Below the pieces are notes generated by a model. It saw only the letters and a list, made by a program, of their open reading frames with translations, was not told where the DNA came from and searched no databases. DNA of 64,000 nt from Sphingomonas parva (ex Maeng et al. 2020). GTDB taxonomy: Bacteria; Pseudomonadota; Alphaproteobacteria; Sphingomonadales; Sphingomonadaceae. The stretch spans positions 124,001 through 188,000 of the forward strand of contig NZ_SPDV01000001.1 of NCBI RefSeq assembly GCF_004564275.1. Reading direction: 5' to 3'. Below are positions 30,214 to 40,847 of the stretch, one piece after another; within the stretch, counting starts at the first letter, position 1, and each line of letters opens with the position of its first letter. The position numbers and the translations under genes were made by a program.

Positions 30214-31344
30214 TCAGCGGTCGCCGAGAACCTCCTCCCGATCGCCGTCGAGTGCGGGGCTCGGCCGGCCGGCGACCTGGCGTTTGCCGTCGATCACGAT
30301 CGGCGAGGCGACCGACGGGATGCCGCCCAGGTCGAGCCGCAGCCCGCGCGCCACGACCTGCGGATCGGCGAAAACCTCGGCCACCGAATTGATCGGCCCG
30401 GCGGGCACGCCGGCTGCGGCGAGGGCGGCGAGCAATTCGTCCTTGTCGTGCTGGAGCAGAAGCGGTGCGAGCGTCGCCGCCAGCGTATCGCGGTGGCCGA
30501 CCCGCGCGGCGTTGTTGAGGAAGCGCGGGTCGTCGGCGATCCCGCCGCGGCCGAGCAGGGCGCAGAGCTTGCGGAACTGCCCGTCGTTGCCGACGGCGAT
30601 GATCACCCAGCCGGCGCGGACCGCGAACGTCTGGTACGGTGCGATGTTGGGATGGGCGTTGCCAAGCCGGCGCGGGCTGTCGCCGGAGACGAGATAGTTC
30701 ATCGCCTGGTTGGCGAGCACCGAGACCTGGGTGTCAAGCAGGGCCATGTCGATATGGCAGCCGCGGCCGCTGGCGGCGCGGCCGTGCAGCGCGGCGAGGA
30801 TCGCGTTCGAGGCATAAACCCCGGTGAAGATGTCGGCGAAAGCCACCCCGATCTTCTGCGGCTCGCCGGCCGGATCACCAGTCAGGTCCATGATCCCGCC
30901 CATGCCCTGGATCATGAAGTCGTAGCCCGCTCGCGGCGCATAGGGGCCGTCCTGGCCGAAGCCGGTGATCGAGCAATAGATGATCCGCGGGTTCACCGCC
31001 GCCACCGACGCATAGTCCAGGCCGTATTTGGCGAGGCCGCCGACCTTGAAATTCTCGATCAATATGTCGGAGGCGGCGGCGAGGGTACGGATCTGCGCCC
31101 GGCCTTCCTCGCTCTCGAAGTCGATCGCCACCGATCGCTTGCCGCGGTTGCAGCTGTGGAAATAGGCCGCGCTGCCGTCTTGCTCGACGAACGGCGGCCC
31201 CCAGCCGCGCGTATCGTCGCCAGCGCCCGGACGCTCGACCTTGATCACCTCGGCGCCGAGATCGGCGAGCAATTGCCCGGCCCAGGGCCCGGCGAGAATC
31301 CGGGCGAGCTCGAGCACGCGGACGCCGGCGAGCGGCCTATCCAT
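30214..31344 (-). CDS. CaiB/BaiF CoA-transferase, probably succinyl-CoA:glutarate CoA-transferase
   Basis: The 376-residue class III CoA-transferase has GVRVLELARILAGPWAGQLLADLGAEVIKVERP, FHSCNRGKRSVAIDFES, LIENFKVGGLAKYGLDY, ITGFGQDGPYAPRAGYDFMIQGMGGIM (with the catalytic Asp of the family) and GVPAGPINSVAEVFADPQV. Class III enzymes move CoA between carboxylic acids. The adjacent glutaryl-CoA dehydrogenase gene (13 bp upstream in the operon) makes glutarate the most likely acceptor. The substrate is inferred from neighbourhood. Confidence 0.9.
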   Translation of the reverse strand: MDRPLAGVRVLELARILAGPWAGQLLADLGAEVIKVERPGAGDDTRGWGPPFVEQDGSAAYFHSCNRGKRSVAIDFESEEGRAQIRTLAAASDILIENFKVGGLAKYGLDYASVAAVNPRIIYCSITGFGQDGPYAPRAGYDFMIQGMGGIMDLTGDPAGEPQKIGVAFADIFTGVYASNAILAALHGRAASGRGCHIDMALLDTQVSVLANQAMNYLVSGDSPRRLGNAHPNIAPYQTFAVRAGWVIIAVGNDGQFRKLCALLGRGGIADDPRFLNNAARVGHRDTLAATLAPLLLQHDKDELLAALAAAGVPAGPINSVAEVFADPQVVARGLRLDLGGIPSVASPIVIDGKRQVAGRPSPALDGDREEVLGDR

Positions 31345-31356
31345 CGCGGCGGCCCA

Positions 31357-32547
<1,191 letters not shown>

Positions 32548-32620
32548 GCGCATTCCTCGAAGGGAGAGATTGCCGCACCCCTTCGCGTTTCCGACGCGCG
32601 ATGTCCAGCCGAGCGCGCGG

Positions 32621-34138
32621 TCAGCGGGTTCCTGCGCCGTCCGCTTCCGTCGGCGCCGCGACCTCCGCGGGAGCCGTATTCTTGTTTCGCGCCCGCTGGA
32701 GCAGCACGCCCGCCGCTGCGGCGAGGCCTTCATTATGAGGGTTGGACGCCAGCGGCAGCAGCAGGGTCTCCGCTTCGTCGAACCGCTTGCGTGCGATCAA
32801 CAGGCTTGCGGTGTTCATCGTCACCTCGTCCACCTGCGGCGCGAGGTCGTGGGCGAGGAGGAGAATGTTCAGCGTATTGTCGGAGTCGAACCGTGCGTCG
32901 GTGCGCAGGCTCTCGGCGTAGCGCACGAGCGTCGGAAAATGGTCCTTGTCGGCCTTGTGCGCTCGGGCGAACCAGATCCGGGCTTGCTTGAACGACGGCT
33001 CCGGATCGTCGGCCTTCCGGCCGGCGACGAGATGACGCATGCCCTTCAGGTAAAGCAGCTCCGCATCCTTTGGCGTCTTGGCGAGCAGCGCGTCGAGCAG
33101 GGCATCGCCCTTGGCGCCGTCGCCGAGAAGCACTTCGGCCCTGGCGAGCACTCGCTGGGCATAAGGCTCCGACGAATGTCTTGCCGCCGCTCTGCGAACC
33201 CTCTCCAGCAGCGCCGGCGCCTCCTTGTCCCCGACCCCGATCTGCATCGTCGCCTCCGCGAGAAGGAGGTCCTCGGCCGCGCGGGGGAGAAGGGTCACCG
33301 TCATGGCCGGTGCCGCGGCGGCGCTGGCCCGCTTGCGCGAGGTGAAGGTCATGCCCTTGCGGGCATAGGCCTGCAACGCCCTGTCGAAGGCGCGTATCTC
33401 CCCGAAGGCATCGGTGAATGCCTTCCGGTTCTCGACGCCGTCGACCCGCGCCCTGATGTAGGACTTGAATTTGTTTCCCAGCGCCGGATCGCGCATCACA
33501 TAATGGGCGAGGAGCCAGCTCTGCGCATAGAAAAGCGCCATCTGCGGTCCACGTCGCGGCGGGAGCGAGAACAGGACCTCCTCGATGGGGAGCCACTGCA
33601 CGTTGCGCAGCCACGAGGTGCGGTTGTCGCTGGGCAGGCCGAATTCGATCGCATTCGGCTTGAACCGCGCGGTGGCGACATATTCCGCGAAGCCTTCGAC
33701 GAACCACGGCGGATAAGCGGTGGGGCGATACTGCATCATGAAATGGTGGGCGATCTCGTGGAGCAGGATCTCGTCGCCGTCGAGGCCGCTGGACCGTGCC
33801 TGGGCGAAAGCCCCGATGCCGCCGGAATTCGCGGTATAGAAGCCGGCGACGCTGCTTCCGACGTCGCGCACCGTCTCGAGCTGGCGGTGGTTGCGCAGGA
33901 TATACACGGGCAGCTTGTTCGGCGACGGCGGCTCGTTCACGCCCGTCAGGCTCCGCAGGAAGTCGTGATAGTCCTCGAGAAGCGCGACCTGCTCGCGCAG
34001 CTTCGGCTCGCTCTCCTCCGAATAGACGATGAAGTTCGCGCTCTCCGCGCGTCGCCACTCCGCCGCCGCCGGCGCAGTGCCGGCGAAGGCCGCTGCCAGA
34101 GCGCCCGCCACCAGGCGCGCCGTTTTCCACGAAGCCAT
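32621..34138 (-). CDS. Secreted HExxH metallopeptidase-like protein with TPR repeats
   Basis: The 505-residue protein starts with a cleavable signal peptide (about 1-26, cleavage near APAAAE). Residues about 28-130 resemble DUF1570-type peptidase-MA domains. The zinc motif [10 protein letters not shown] lies near 124-130, followed by [14 protein letters not shown], in which the downstream Glu would be the third zinc ligand (gluzincin arrangement). Residues about 260-490 are TPR-like helices. The protein is probably periplasmic. The substrate is unknown. Its Shine-Dalgarno lies in a perfect hairpin (34146-34170), which may control translation. Confidence 0.8.
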   Translation of the reverse strand: MASWKTARLVAGALAAAFAGTAPAAAEWRRAESANFIVYSEESEPKLREQVALLEDYHDFLRSLTGVNEPPSPNKLPVYILRNHRQLETVRDVGSSVAGFYTANSGGIGAFAQARSSGLDGDEILLHEIAHHFMMQYRPTAYPPWFVEGFAEYVATARFKPNAIEFGLPSDNRTSWLRNVQWLPIEEVLFSLPPRRGPQMALFYAQSWLLAHYVMRDPALGNKFKSYIRARVDGVENRKAFTDAFGEIRAFDRALQAYARKGMTFTSRKRASAAAAPAMTVTLLPRAAEDLLLAEATMQIGVGDKEAPALLERVRRAAARHSSEPYAQRVLARAEVLLGDGAKGDALLDALLAKTPKDAELLYLKGMRHLVAGRKADDPEPSFKQARIWFARAHKADKDHFPTLVRYAESLRTDARFDSDNTLNILLLAHDLAPQVDEVTMNTASLLIARKRFDEAETLLLPLASNPHNEGLAAAAGVLLQRARNKNTAPAEVAAPTEADGAGTR

Positions 34139-34145
34139 TTTTGCC

Positions 34146-34170
34146 CCTCCTCAATGACTTGGCGAGGAGG
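34146..34170 (-). promoter_or_regulatory. Hairpin pairing the Shine-Dalgarno of the HExxH/TPR gene
   Basis: On the minus strand CCTCCTC (34170-34164) and GAGGAGG (34152-34146) form a perfect 7-bp stem with an 11-nt loop. The second arm is the gene's Shine-Dalgarno, 7 bases before the ATG. If transcribed together, the site would be masked unless the stem opens. Confidence 0.5.
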
Positions 34171-34208
34171 CTAGCGAGGCGCCGCGGTCCGGGCAAGGTA
34201 GATGCGGC

Positions 34209-34298
34209 TGGCGGATGGGGTGGGATTCGAACCCACGGTGGGCTTCCACCCACGGCGGTTTTCAAGACCGCTGCCTTAAACCACTCGGCCACCCATCC
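34209..34298 (-). tRNA. tRNA-Ser (TGA)
   Basis: The minus-strand 90-mer begins GGATGGGTGGCCGAGTGG and ends CCCATCC-G-CCA (encoded). It has a long variable arm (GTGGGTGGAAGCCCAC) as expected for class II serine tRNA, and T arm GTGGGTTCGAATCCCAC. The anticodon stem GCGGT/ACCGC encloses CTTGAAA, giving anticodon TGA (Ser). Confidence 0.96.
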
Positions 34299-34380
34299 GC
34301 GCCGGCGCTGCTGTAGAGGCAGAGCGCGCAACGGAGCAAGATGATTGGCGTTCGTACAAATCCTAACGCGCCTTTAACTC

Positions 34381-34386
34381 TATAAT
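34381..34386 (+). promoter_or_regulatory. Candidate -10 box for the transglycosylase gene
   Basis: A perfect TATAAT sits in an AT-richer patch about 95 bases before the start at 34480. No good -35 box is visible at 16-18 bases, so confidence is limited. Confidence 0.4.
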
Positions 34387-34479
34387 GCGGCATGGGGCCG
34401 CTCGTGCTCGTCGCAAGGCGAGCGGAGTTTCGAAGCGCCAGCGGCTGTGGCATCAGGTCGGCGAAGCGGAGGCAAGTTC

Positions 34480-35541
34480 ATGCGTATTCTCGTTCACTCG
34501 GCCATTGCGGCAGCCGCCCTGACGTTCGCGCTCCCCGGCTGCGGCAACGCCGCCACCACGGTCGCGACGCAGGAGACCGGCTACACCGCGTCCGGCTTCC
34601 AGGCCTATCTTCCGGAGCTCCGCGCCCTGGCGCTCTCGCAGGGTGTCAGCCGGGCGACGATCGACCAGGTCTTCCCGACGCTCGAGTTCAGCGCCCGCAC
34701 GATCCAGCTCGATCAGGCCCAGCCCGGCGGCACGTCGGGATCGACCGCGACGCCGCCGTTCGCGCCGTATCGGGAGCGCCACGTCAATCCGACGCTGATC
34801 AGCGGCGGGGCGCGGCGCTACCAGCAGAATTACTCGCGGCTGCAGGACATCGGCCGGCGCTACGGCGTCACGCCGTCGGTCCTGGTCGCGATCTGGGGCC
34901 ATGAGACGAGCTACGGCGCCGTCACCGGCAATTTCGACCTGCTCAACTCGCTCGCCACCCTCGCCTACGAGGGGCGCCGCCGCGAGCTCTTCGCCAGCGA
35001 GTTCGTCGCCGCGCTGAAGATGATCGATCGCGGCGTCTCGCGCAGCCAGTTGAAGGGCAGCTGGGCAGGGGCGACCGGCTATCCGCAGTTCCTGCCCTCG
35101 GTCTACCTGCGGGTCGCGGCCGACGGAGACGGCGACGGCCGCAAGGACATCTGGAACAATCAGGCCGACGCGCTGGCCTCGATCGCCAATTATCTCAGCA
35201 ACGCCGGCTGGAAGCCGAACACGCCCTGGGGCGTCGCCGTCCGGGTGCCGGCGGGCTTCGATCGTTCCGGCCTGCGCGCCCGCGTCACCGCGCCGCGCTG
35301 CCAGCGCGTCCACGAGCGCCACAGCCGCTGGCTGACCGTCGGCGAGTGGCGCCGAATGGGTCTCATCCTCGAAGGATCGCGCTGGCCGCGCGACAGCGAA
35401 CTCGCCTCGCTGCTCGAGCCGGACGGCCCCGGCCAGACCGCCTATCTGCTGACCACCAACTATCGCACGATTCTCGACTACAATTGCTCGAACTTCTATG
35501 CGCTATCGGTCGGCCTGCTCGCCGACGCGGTCGCGCGCTGA
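34480..35541 (+). CDS. Lytic murein transglycosylase, MltB/SLT_2 family
   Basis: The enzyme cleaves the MurNAc-GlcNAc bond of peptidoglycan to give 1,6-anhydroMurNAc. The 353-residue protein has a signal segment ending LPGCGNA, a possible lipobox (LPGC). The MltB-type core follows: YGVTPSVLVAIWGHETSYGAVTGNFD (catalytic Glu in GHETSYG, near 147), FASEFVAALKMIDRG, GSWAGATGYPQFLPSVY, and the calcium-like DGDGDGRKDIWNNQADALASIANYL. The ATG at 34480 follows GGAGGCAAGTTC. dacA follows 75 bp downstream. Confidence 0.94.
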   Translation: MRILVHSAIAAAALTFALPGCGNAATTVATQETGYTASGFQAYLPELRALALSQGVSRATIDQVFPTLEFSARTIQLDQAQPGGTSGSTATPPFAPYRERHVNPTLISGGARRYQQNYSRLQDIGRRYGVTPSVLVAIWGHETSYGAVTGNFDLLNSLATLAYEGRRRELFASEFVAALKMIDRGVSRSQLKGSWAGATGYPQFLPSVYLRVAADGDGDGRKDIWNNQADALASIANYLSNAGWKPNTPWGVAVRVPAGFDRSGLRARVTAPRCQRVHERHSRWLTVGEWRRMGLILEGSRWPRDSELASLLEPDGPGQTAYLLTTNYRTILDYNCSNFYALSVGLLADAVAR

Positions 35542-35616
35542 GCCTCTGGCGAAGCCGAAGCCGAGCGTCTAAGAATGCTTAACGACGCCAGTCATACCGG
35601 GGAACATATCTAAGCC

Positions 35617-36792
35617 ATGAAGCGCAATGCTCTGATTCTGCTCGCTTTCGGTGCCACGACCGCCCTTCCGGCGTCGGCTGCCGCGCCGCCCTTCGAAACC
35701 CTCGCACCCGTCGCCTACATGGTCGATCTGTCCTCGGGGGCGGTGCTCTACGCCAAGGACGCCGACCGGCGGATGCCGCCGGCCTCGATGGCCAAGATGA
35801 TGACCACCCACGTCGCCTTCAACCTGCTGAAGAAGGGCGAGAAGAAGCCGACCGACATGTGCACGGTGCGCCCGGAGACGTGGCAGCGCTGGCACGGCCC
35901 GGCAGCCGGATCGACCATGTTCCTGTCGCCCGGCGAGCAGGTGAGCATCGAGAACCTCCTCCACGGCATCGTCACCCTCTCGGGCAACGACGCCTCCGTG
36001 GTGCTCGCCGAATGCATCGCCGGCACCGAGCCGGCCTTCGTCGCGCTGATGAATGCCGAGGCCAAGCGCCTGGGCATGAACAATTCGAACTTCGGCAATT
36101 CGAACGGCTGGCCGGACGAGGGCGTCACCTACACGACGGCGCGCGACCTCGGCACGCTGGCCAAGGCGACGATCGAGCAGACGCCGGATCTCTACAAGGC
36201 CTATTATCAGAAGCGGGATTTCACCTGGGGCAAGACGCTCGGTTCGGGCCAGGCGATCACCCAGGGCAACCGCAATCCGATCCTCGGCCGCATCCAGGGC
36301 GCCGACGGGCTCAAGACCGGCCATACCGAAGAGGCCGGCTACGGCTTCACCGGCTCGGCCGAGCAGAACGGCCGCCGCATCATCATGGTGGTTGCCGGCC
36401 TCGGCAGCTTCAACCAGCGCATCGAGGAATCGGTGAAGTTCATGGACTGGGGCTTCCGCGCCTGGAAGGCCCAGCCGCTGTTCCAGGCCGGCGAGAAGGT
36501 CGCCGATGCCCAGGTCCAGCTCGGCGATTCCGGGACGGTCGGACTGGTCGCGCCGCGCAACCTCGCCGTCACGCTGCCGGCCGGCCTTTCGCCGAGCGGT
36601 GCGGTCAAGGTCCGCGTCGTCTATGACGGGCCGATCAAGGCGCCCTTCAAGAAGGGCCAGCAGATCGCCCAACTCGTCGTGCAGAGCGGCGACACGCCGC
36701 CGCAGGTGATGCCGCTGGTCGCAGAGAAGGACGTCGAACAGGCCGGCTTCTTCGGGCGGATCTGGGCGGGGCTCGCCTCGCTTTTCGCCTGA
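35617..36792 (+). CDS. dacA: D-alanyl-D-alanine carboxypeptidase (PBP5/6 type)
   Basis: The 391-residue protein has a signal peptide (about 1-21, ASAAAP). The three penicillin-binding motifs are SMAK (in PPASMAKMMTTHV), SGN (LSGNDASVVLAE) and KTG (GLKTGHTEEAGYGFTG). A PBP5_C beta domain and a C-terminal amphipathic helix complete it. It trims the terminal D-Ala of peptidoglycan stem peptides at the outer face of the inner membrane. It lies upstream of tmk with only 5 bp between. Confidence 0.97.
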   Translation: MKRNALILLAFGATTALPASAAAPPFETLAPVAYMVDLSSGAVLYAKDADRRMPPASMAKMMTTHVAFNLLKKGEKKPTDMCTVRPETWQRWHGPAAGSTMFLSPGEQVSIENLLHGIVTLSGNDASVVLAECIAGTEPAFVALMNAEAKRLGMNNSNFGNSNGWPDEGVTYTTARDLGTLAKATIEQTPDLYKAYYQKRDFTWGKTLGSGQAITQGNRNPILGRIQGADGLKTGHTEEAGYGFTGSAEQNGRRIIMVVAGLGSFNQRIEESVKFMDWGFRAWKAQPLFQAGEKVADAQVQLGDSGTVGLVAPRNLAVTLPAGLSPSGAVKVRVVYDGPIKAPFKKGQQIAQLVVQSGDTPPQVMPLVAEKDVEQAGFFGRIWAGLASLFA

Positions 36793-36797
36793 CCGGG

Positions 36798-37421
36798 GTG
36801 ACCGGACGCTTCATCTCGCTCGAGGGCGGGGAAGGAGTCGGCAAGTCGACCCAGCTGCGTCGGCTCGCCGAAGCGTTGCGCGGCCGCGGGCTCGAGGTCG
36901 TCGAGACCCGCGAGCCGGGCGGCAGCCCCGGCGCCGAGGCGATTCGCCGGCTGCTGCTCGAGGGCGCGGACGAGCGCTGGACCGCGGAGGCGGAAGCCCT
37001 GTTGTTCGCCGCCGCCCGAGCCGATCACGTCGCGCGGACGATCCGCCCGGCGCTGGCGCGGGGCGCCTGGGTGCTGTGCGACCGCTTCCTCGATTCCTCG
37101 CTCGCCTATCAGGGCGGGGCCGGCGGGCTCGGCGGCGAGGCGATCCGCAGCCTGCATGAGGTCGGAAGCCACGGTTTCCTTCCGGACCGCACCCTACTGC
37201 TCGAGCTTTCGCCGGAGCGCGCCGCGGCGCGGCTGGCCGTGCGCGACGCCGCCGGATCGGACCGGATCGGCGGCCGCGGCGCCGATTATCATGCCGGCGT
37301 CGCCGCCGCCTTCGTCGCGCTCGCCGAGGCGGATCCCGCCCGATTCCGCCGCATCGATGCGAGCGGCGATGCCGATGCGGTCACGGCGCGGCTGCTCTCT
37401 GCGATCGAGGACCTGTCATGA
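36798..37421 (+). CDS. tmk: Thymidylate kinase
   Basis: The enzyme phosphorylates dTMP to dTDP. The 207-residue protein (GTG start, 5 bp after dacA) has P-loop EGGEGVGKSTQ, the DR(Y/F)xxS motif in CDRFLDSSLAYQGG, and EPGGSPGAEAIR near the nucleotide site, plus the LID Arg region RIGGRGADYHAGV. Length is normal. It sits in a block with holB, metG, tatD and the MBL gene, an order common in bacteria. Confidence 0.97.
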   Translation: MTGRFISLEGGEGVGKSTQLRRLAEALRGRGLEVVETREPGGSPGAEAIRRLLLEGADERWTAEAEALLFAAARADHVARTIRPALARGAWVLCDRFLDSSLAYQGGAGGLGGEAIRSLHEVGSHGFLPDRTLLLELSPERAAARLAVRDAAGSDRIGGRGADYHAGVAAAFVALAEADPARFRRIDASGDADAVTARLLSAIEDLS

Positions 37422-37452
37422 GCCGCTCGGCGCAGCGGCCTGGGATCGGGCG

Positions 37453-38445
37453 GTGAGCACTCCGCTGTACGGCCATGACGAGGCTATCGCCTTCTTCCGC
37501 GACAGCCTCGACGGCGGGCGCCTCCATCATGCCTGGCTGCTCTCCGGGCCGGAGGGGATCGGCAAGGCGCTGTTCGCCGCCAAGGCCGCGCTCCGCGTGC
37601 TCGCCGGAGGCCAGGGCCGGGTCGATGCTCCGGGGCTGGACGTGCCGGACAGCCATCCTGCGGCGAAGCTGGTGGCGGCGGGCTCCCATCCCGACCTGAT
37701 GACGCTGGAGCGCCTGCCCAAGGAGAACAGCAGCAGCGGCGAGCTCGCGCGCTCGATCACCGTCGACCAGGTCCGCGGCCTGCAGCGGCTGTTCGCGACG
37801 ACCGCCTCGCTCTCGCCGTGGCGGGTGGTGATCATCGATTCGATCGACGATCTCGAGCGCAACGCCGCCAACGCTCTGCTCAAGAATCTGGAGGAGCCGC
37901 CGCCGCACAGCCTCTTCCTGCTGGTCAGCCACGCCTCGGAGCGGCTGCTGCCGACGATCCGCTCGCGCTGCCGGCAGCTGCGGCTGTCCTTGCTCGACGA
38001 CGACGCCATGACGTCAGCCCTGCAGGCGGCGCTACCCGAGGCCGAGCCGGCGGAAATCGCGGAATTGAGGATCGCGGGGCACGGCTCGCCCGGCCGCGCT
38101 CTGGCGTTCCGCGGGCTCGACATCGCGGCGCTCGAGCAGGCGATGGAGGCGATCGCCCGGGAGGGGGATCCGACCAACGCGCGCCGGGTCGCTCTGGCCC
38201 AGGGACTCACGGCCAAGTCCGCCCAGCCGCGCTACGAGGCCTTCCTCGCCCGCGCGCCCTCGCTCGTCGCCGCGATCGCGAAGGAGAGGCGGGGAGAGGC
38301 GCTCGCCGAGGCCTTGCGCATCTGGGAGAAGACGCAGGCGCTGGCGTCGAGCGCGCGCGGCCTCTCGCTCGACGTGGAGAGCGTCGTCTTCGAGATCGGC
38401 GGGCTGCTCGCCGGCCTGGCGACGAGCAGCGCGCCGCGGCGCTGA
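37453..38445 (+). CDS. holB: DNA polymerase III subunit delta'
   Basis: The subunit is part of the clamp loader that places the beta clamp on DNA. The 330-residue protein (GTG start at 37453) has LYGHDEAIAFFRDSL, HHAWLLSGPEGIGKALFAAKAAL (P-loop remnant ending K-A instead of K-S/T, as expected for the non-ATPase delta'), VIIDSIDDLERNAANALLKNLEEPP and LVSHASERLLPTIRSRCRQL. The cysteine zinc module of some homologues is not evident. It lies 31 bp after tmk. Confidence 0.95.
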   Translation: MSTPLYGHDEAIAFFRDSLDGGRLHHAWLLSGPEGIGKALFAAKAALRVLAGGQGRVDAPGLDVPDSHPAAKLVAAGSHPDLMTLERLPKENSSSGELARSITVDQVRGLQRLFATTASLSPWRVVIIDSIDDLERNAANALLKNLEEPPPHSLFLLVSHASERLLPTIRSRCRQLRLSLLDDDAMTSALQAALPEAEPAEIAELRIAGHGSPGRALAFRGLDIAALEQAMEAIAREGDPTNARRVALAQGLTAKSAQPRYEAFLARAPSLVAAIAKERRGEALAEALRIWEKTQALASSARGLSLDVESVVFEIGGLLAGLATSSAPRR

Positions 38446-38515
38446 GCAGCCTGCGGCGCGACGCCTCACATCTGTGTCTACTCAGGGGGGCGGTCAGCCG
38501 CTAAAGCCCCGATTC

Positions 38516-40072
38516 ATGGCCGACCCTTTCTACATCACCACTGCGATCAGCTACCCCAACGGACCGCCGCACATCGGCCATGCCTATGAGGCGATCGCCG
38601 CCGACGCCGTCGCACGTTTCCAGCGCCTCGCCGGTCGCGACGTCTTCTTCCTCACAGGGACCGACGAGCACGGCCTGAAGATGGCCCAGACGGCGCGCGA
38701 CCGCGGCCTCACGCCGCATGCGCTTGCCGACGAAATGTCGTCTCTTTTCAGAGCGATGGATGAGAAACTTAACGTCTCGTTCGATCGCTTCATTCGCACC
38801 ACCGAGCCCGCCCACCACCGCGCCAGCCAGGCGATCTGGCAGGCGATGGTCGAACGCGGCGATCTCTATCTCGGCCGCTACGAAGGCTGGTACTCGGTTC
38901 GGGACGAAGCCTTTTACGACGAGAAGGAGCTCGTCGCAGGGGAGGGGGGCGAGAGATTGTCGCCCCAGGGGACGCCGGTCGAGTGGACGGTCGAGGAGAG
39001 CTGGTTCTTCCGCCTGTCCGCCTACCAGGAGACGCTGCTCCAGCATTATCGCGACAATCCGTCCTTCATCCGCCCGGAGGCGCGGCGCAACGAGGTGATG
39101 CGCTTCGTCGAGGGCGGTCTCTCGGACCTCTCGGTCTCGCGAACCAGCTTCGATTGGGGCGTGAAGGTGCCGGGCTCCGACGCGCATGTGATGTACGTCT
39201 GGGTCGACGCGCTCACCAACTATCTCACTGGCGTTGGATATCCCGACAATTCAGATACTTATGAGAAGTTCTGGCCGGCCGATCTGCACATTATCGGCAA
39301 GGACATCGTGCGCTTTCACACGGTCTACTGGCCGGCCTTCCTGATGTCGGCCGGCCTGCCGCTGCCGCGCCAGGTCTTCGGGCACGGCTTCCTGCTCCAC
39401 CGCGGCGAGAAGATGTCGAAATCGCTTGGCAACGTCGTCGATCCCAACGAGCTGGCGGAGGCGTTCGGAGTGGATCCGCTGCGCTACTTCCTGCTGCGCG
39501 ACGTGACCTTCGGCCAGGACGGGAGCTACAGCGCCGAGGCGATTGTGACCCGGGTCAATGCGGATCTGTCGAACAGCTTCGGCAATCTCGCCCAGCGAAC
39601 CTTGTCGTTCATCGCCAAGAATTGCGAGGGGCAGCTGCCGCAGGGCGGGCGAGGGGAGGCGGCCGACGAGGATCTGCTCGCGCTGGTGCGCCGCACCGTC
39701 GCGGAGGAGGTGCCCGCCGCCTTCGCCGATCTGGCCCTGTCGCAGGGCATCGAGGCGTGGCTGCGGGCGGTGTTCGCCTGCAACCAATATATCGATGCCC
39801 AGGCCCCGTGGAGCCTGCGCAAGACCGATCCCGAGCGAATGCTTGCGGTGCTCGCCACGCTCTATCAGGCCATCGCGGATCTCGCCGTCGCGATTTCCCC
39901 GATCATTCCGGCGTCGGCGGCGAAGCTCCTCGACCAGATGGGCGTTGCGGAAGAGGCGCGCACGTTCGCCGCGCTGGCCGATCCGGATCGTTACGCCCGT
40001 CTCGCCGCGTCCGGCTTCACCCTCCAGCCTCCGACGCCGATCTTCCCGCGGCTCGAGGCGCCGGCAGATTGA
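38516..40072 (+). CDS. metG: Methionyl-tRNA synthetase
   Basis: The enzyme charges initiator and elongator tRNA-Met. The 518-residue class I synthetase has the HIGH-type PNGPPHIGHAYE near 18-25, the connective-peptide region GWYSVRDEAFYDEKEL without a zinc-knuckle cysteine pattern, and GEKMSKSLGN. An anticodon-binding helical domain follows. It lacks the C-terminal EMAP/tRNA-binding domain, consistent with the shorter alphaproteobacterial form. The ATG at 38516 (MADPFYITTAISYPNG) matches family starts. Confidence 0.97.
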   Translation: MADPFYITTAISYPNGPPHIGHAYEAIAADAVARFQRLAGRDVFFLTGTDEHGLKMAQTARDRGLTPHALADEMSSLFRAMDEKLNVSFDRFIRTTEPAHHRASQAIWQAMVERGDLYLGRYEGWYSVRDEAFYDEKELVAGEGGERLSPQGTPVEWTVEESWFFRLSAYQETLLQHYRDNPSFIRPEARRNEVMRFVEGGLSDLSVSRTSFDWGVKVPGSDAHVMYVWVDALTNYLTGVGYPDNSDTYEKFWPADLHIIGKDIVRFHTVYWPAFLMSAGLPLPRQVFGHGFLLHRGEKMSKSLGNVVDPNELAEAFGVDPLRYFLLRDVTFGQDGSYSAEAIVTRVNADLSNSFGNLAQRTLSFIAKNCEGQLPQGGRGEAADEDLLALVRRTVAEEVPAAFADLALSQGIEAWLRAVFACNQYIDAQAPWSLRKTDPERMLAVLATLYQAIADLAVAISPIIPASAAKLLDQMGVAEEARTFAALADPDRYARLAASGFTLQPPTPIFPRLEAPAD

Positions 40073-40073
40073 T

Positions 40074-40847
40074 ATGTACGTCGATAGCCATTGCCACCTG
40101 AACTACGAAGGCCTCGTCGAAACGCAGGGCGCGGTGCTCGAGCGCGCCCGCGCCGCCGGCGTCGAGACGATGCTCAACATCTCCACCCGCCGCTCCGAAT
40201 GGGATGCGGTGATCGGAGTCGCCGAGCGCGAGCGCGACGTCTGGGCCTCGGTCGGCATCCATCCGCACGAGGCGGATGCTCATCCCGACGTCGACACGGC
40301 GCTGCTGGTCGAGCGTGCCGGCCATGCCCGGGTCGTCGGCATTGGCGAGAGCGGCCTCGATTATTATTACGACCATTCGGACCGCGCCCGGCAGCAGGCA
40401 AGCTTCCGCGCCCATATCGCGGCGGCGCGCGAGACCGGCCTGCCGATCATCGTCCACACCCGCGACGCGGAGGCGGACACCTATGCGATCATGGCCGAGG
40501 AAATGGGGAAGGGGGCCTATACCGGCGTCATCCACTGCTTCACGGCCAGCGCCGATTTCGCCGCCAAGGCGCTCGGCCTCGGCCTCTACATCTCGATCTC
40601 CGGGATCGTCACGTTCAAGAACGCCAGGGACCTGCAGGTGACGGCGAAGGAAATTCCGGGCGAACGGCTGCTGATCGAGACCGATTCCCCGTTCCTCGCC
40701 CCGGTCCCGCACCGCGGCCGGCCGTGCGAACCGGCGTTCGTGGCCGACACCGCCCGTTTCCTCGCGGCGCTGCGCGAGGAGCCGCTCGAGGCGCTCGCGG
40801 AGCGCACCAGCGCGAACTTCCGCGCGCTCTTCACGAAAGCGGCCTGA
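40074..40847 (+). CDS. tatD: TatD-family metal-dependent deoxyribonuclease
   Basis: The 257-residue TIM-barrel hydrolase has MYVDSHCHLNYE (metal-binding HxH), GIHPHEA, GIGESGLDYYYD, LPIIVHTRDAEAD, HCFTAS and LLIETDSPFLAPVPHRGRPCEP. All metal ligands of the TatD/YcfH family are present. Members act as 3'-5' exonucleases. It starts 1 base after the metG stop and overlaps the MBL gene by 1 base, so this is one operon. Confidence 0.95.
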   Translation: MYVDSHCHLNYEGLVETQGAVLERARAAGVETMLNISTRRSEWDAVIGVAERERDVWASVGIHPHEADAHPDVDTALLVERAGHARVVGIGESGLDYYYDHSDRARQQASFRAHIAAARETGLPIIVHTRDAEADTYAIMAEEMGKGAYTGVIHCFTASADFAAKALGLGLYISISGIVTFKNARDLQVTAKEIPGERLLIETDSPFLAPVPHRGRPCEPAFVADTARFLAALREEPLEALAERTSANFRALFTKAA

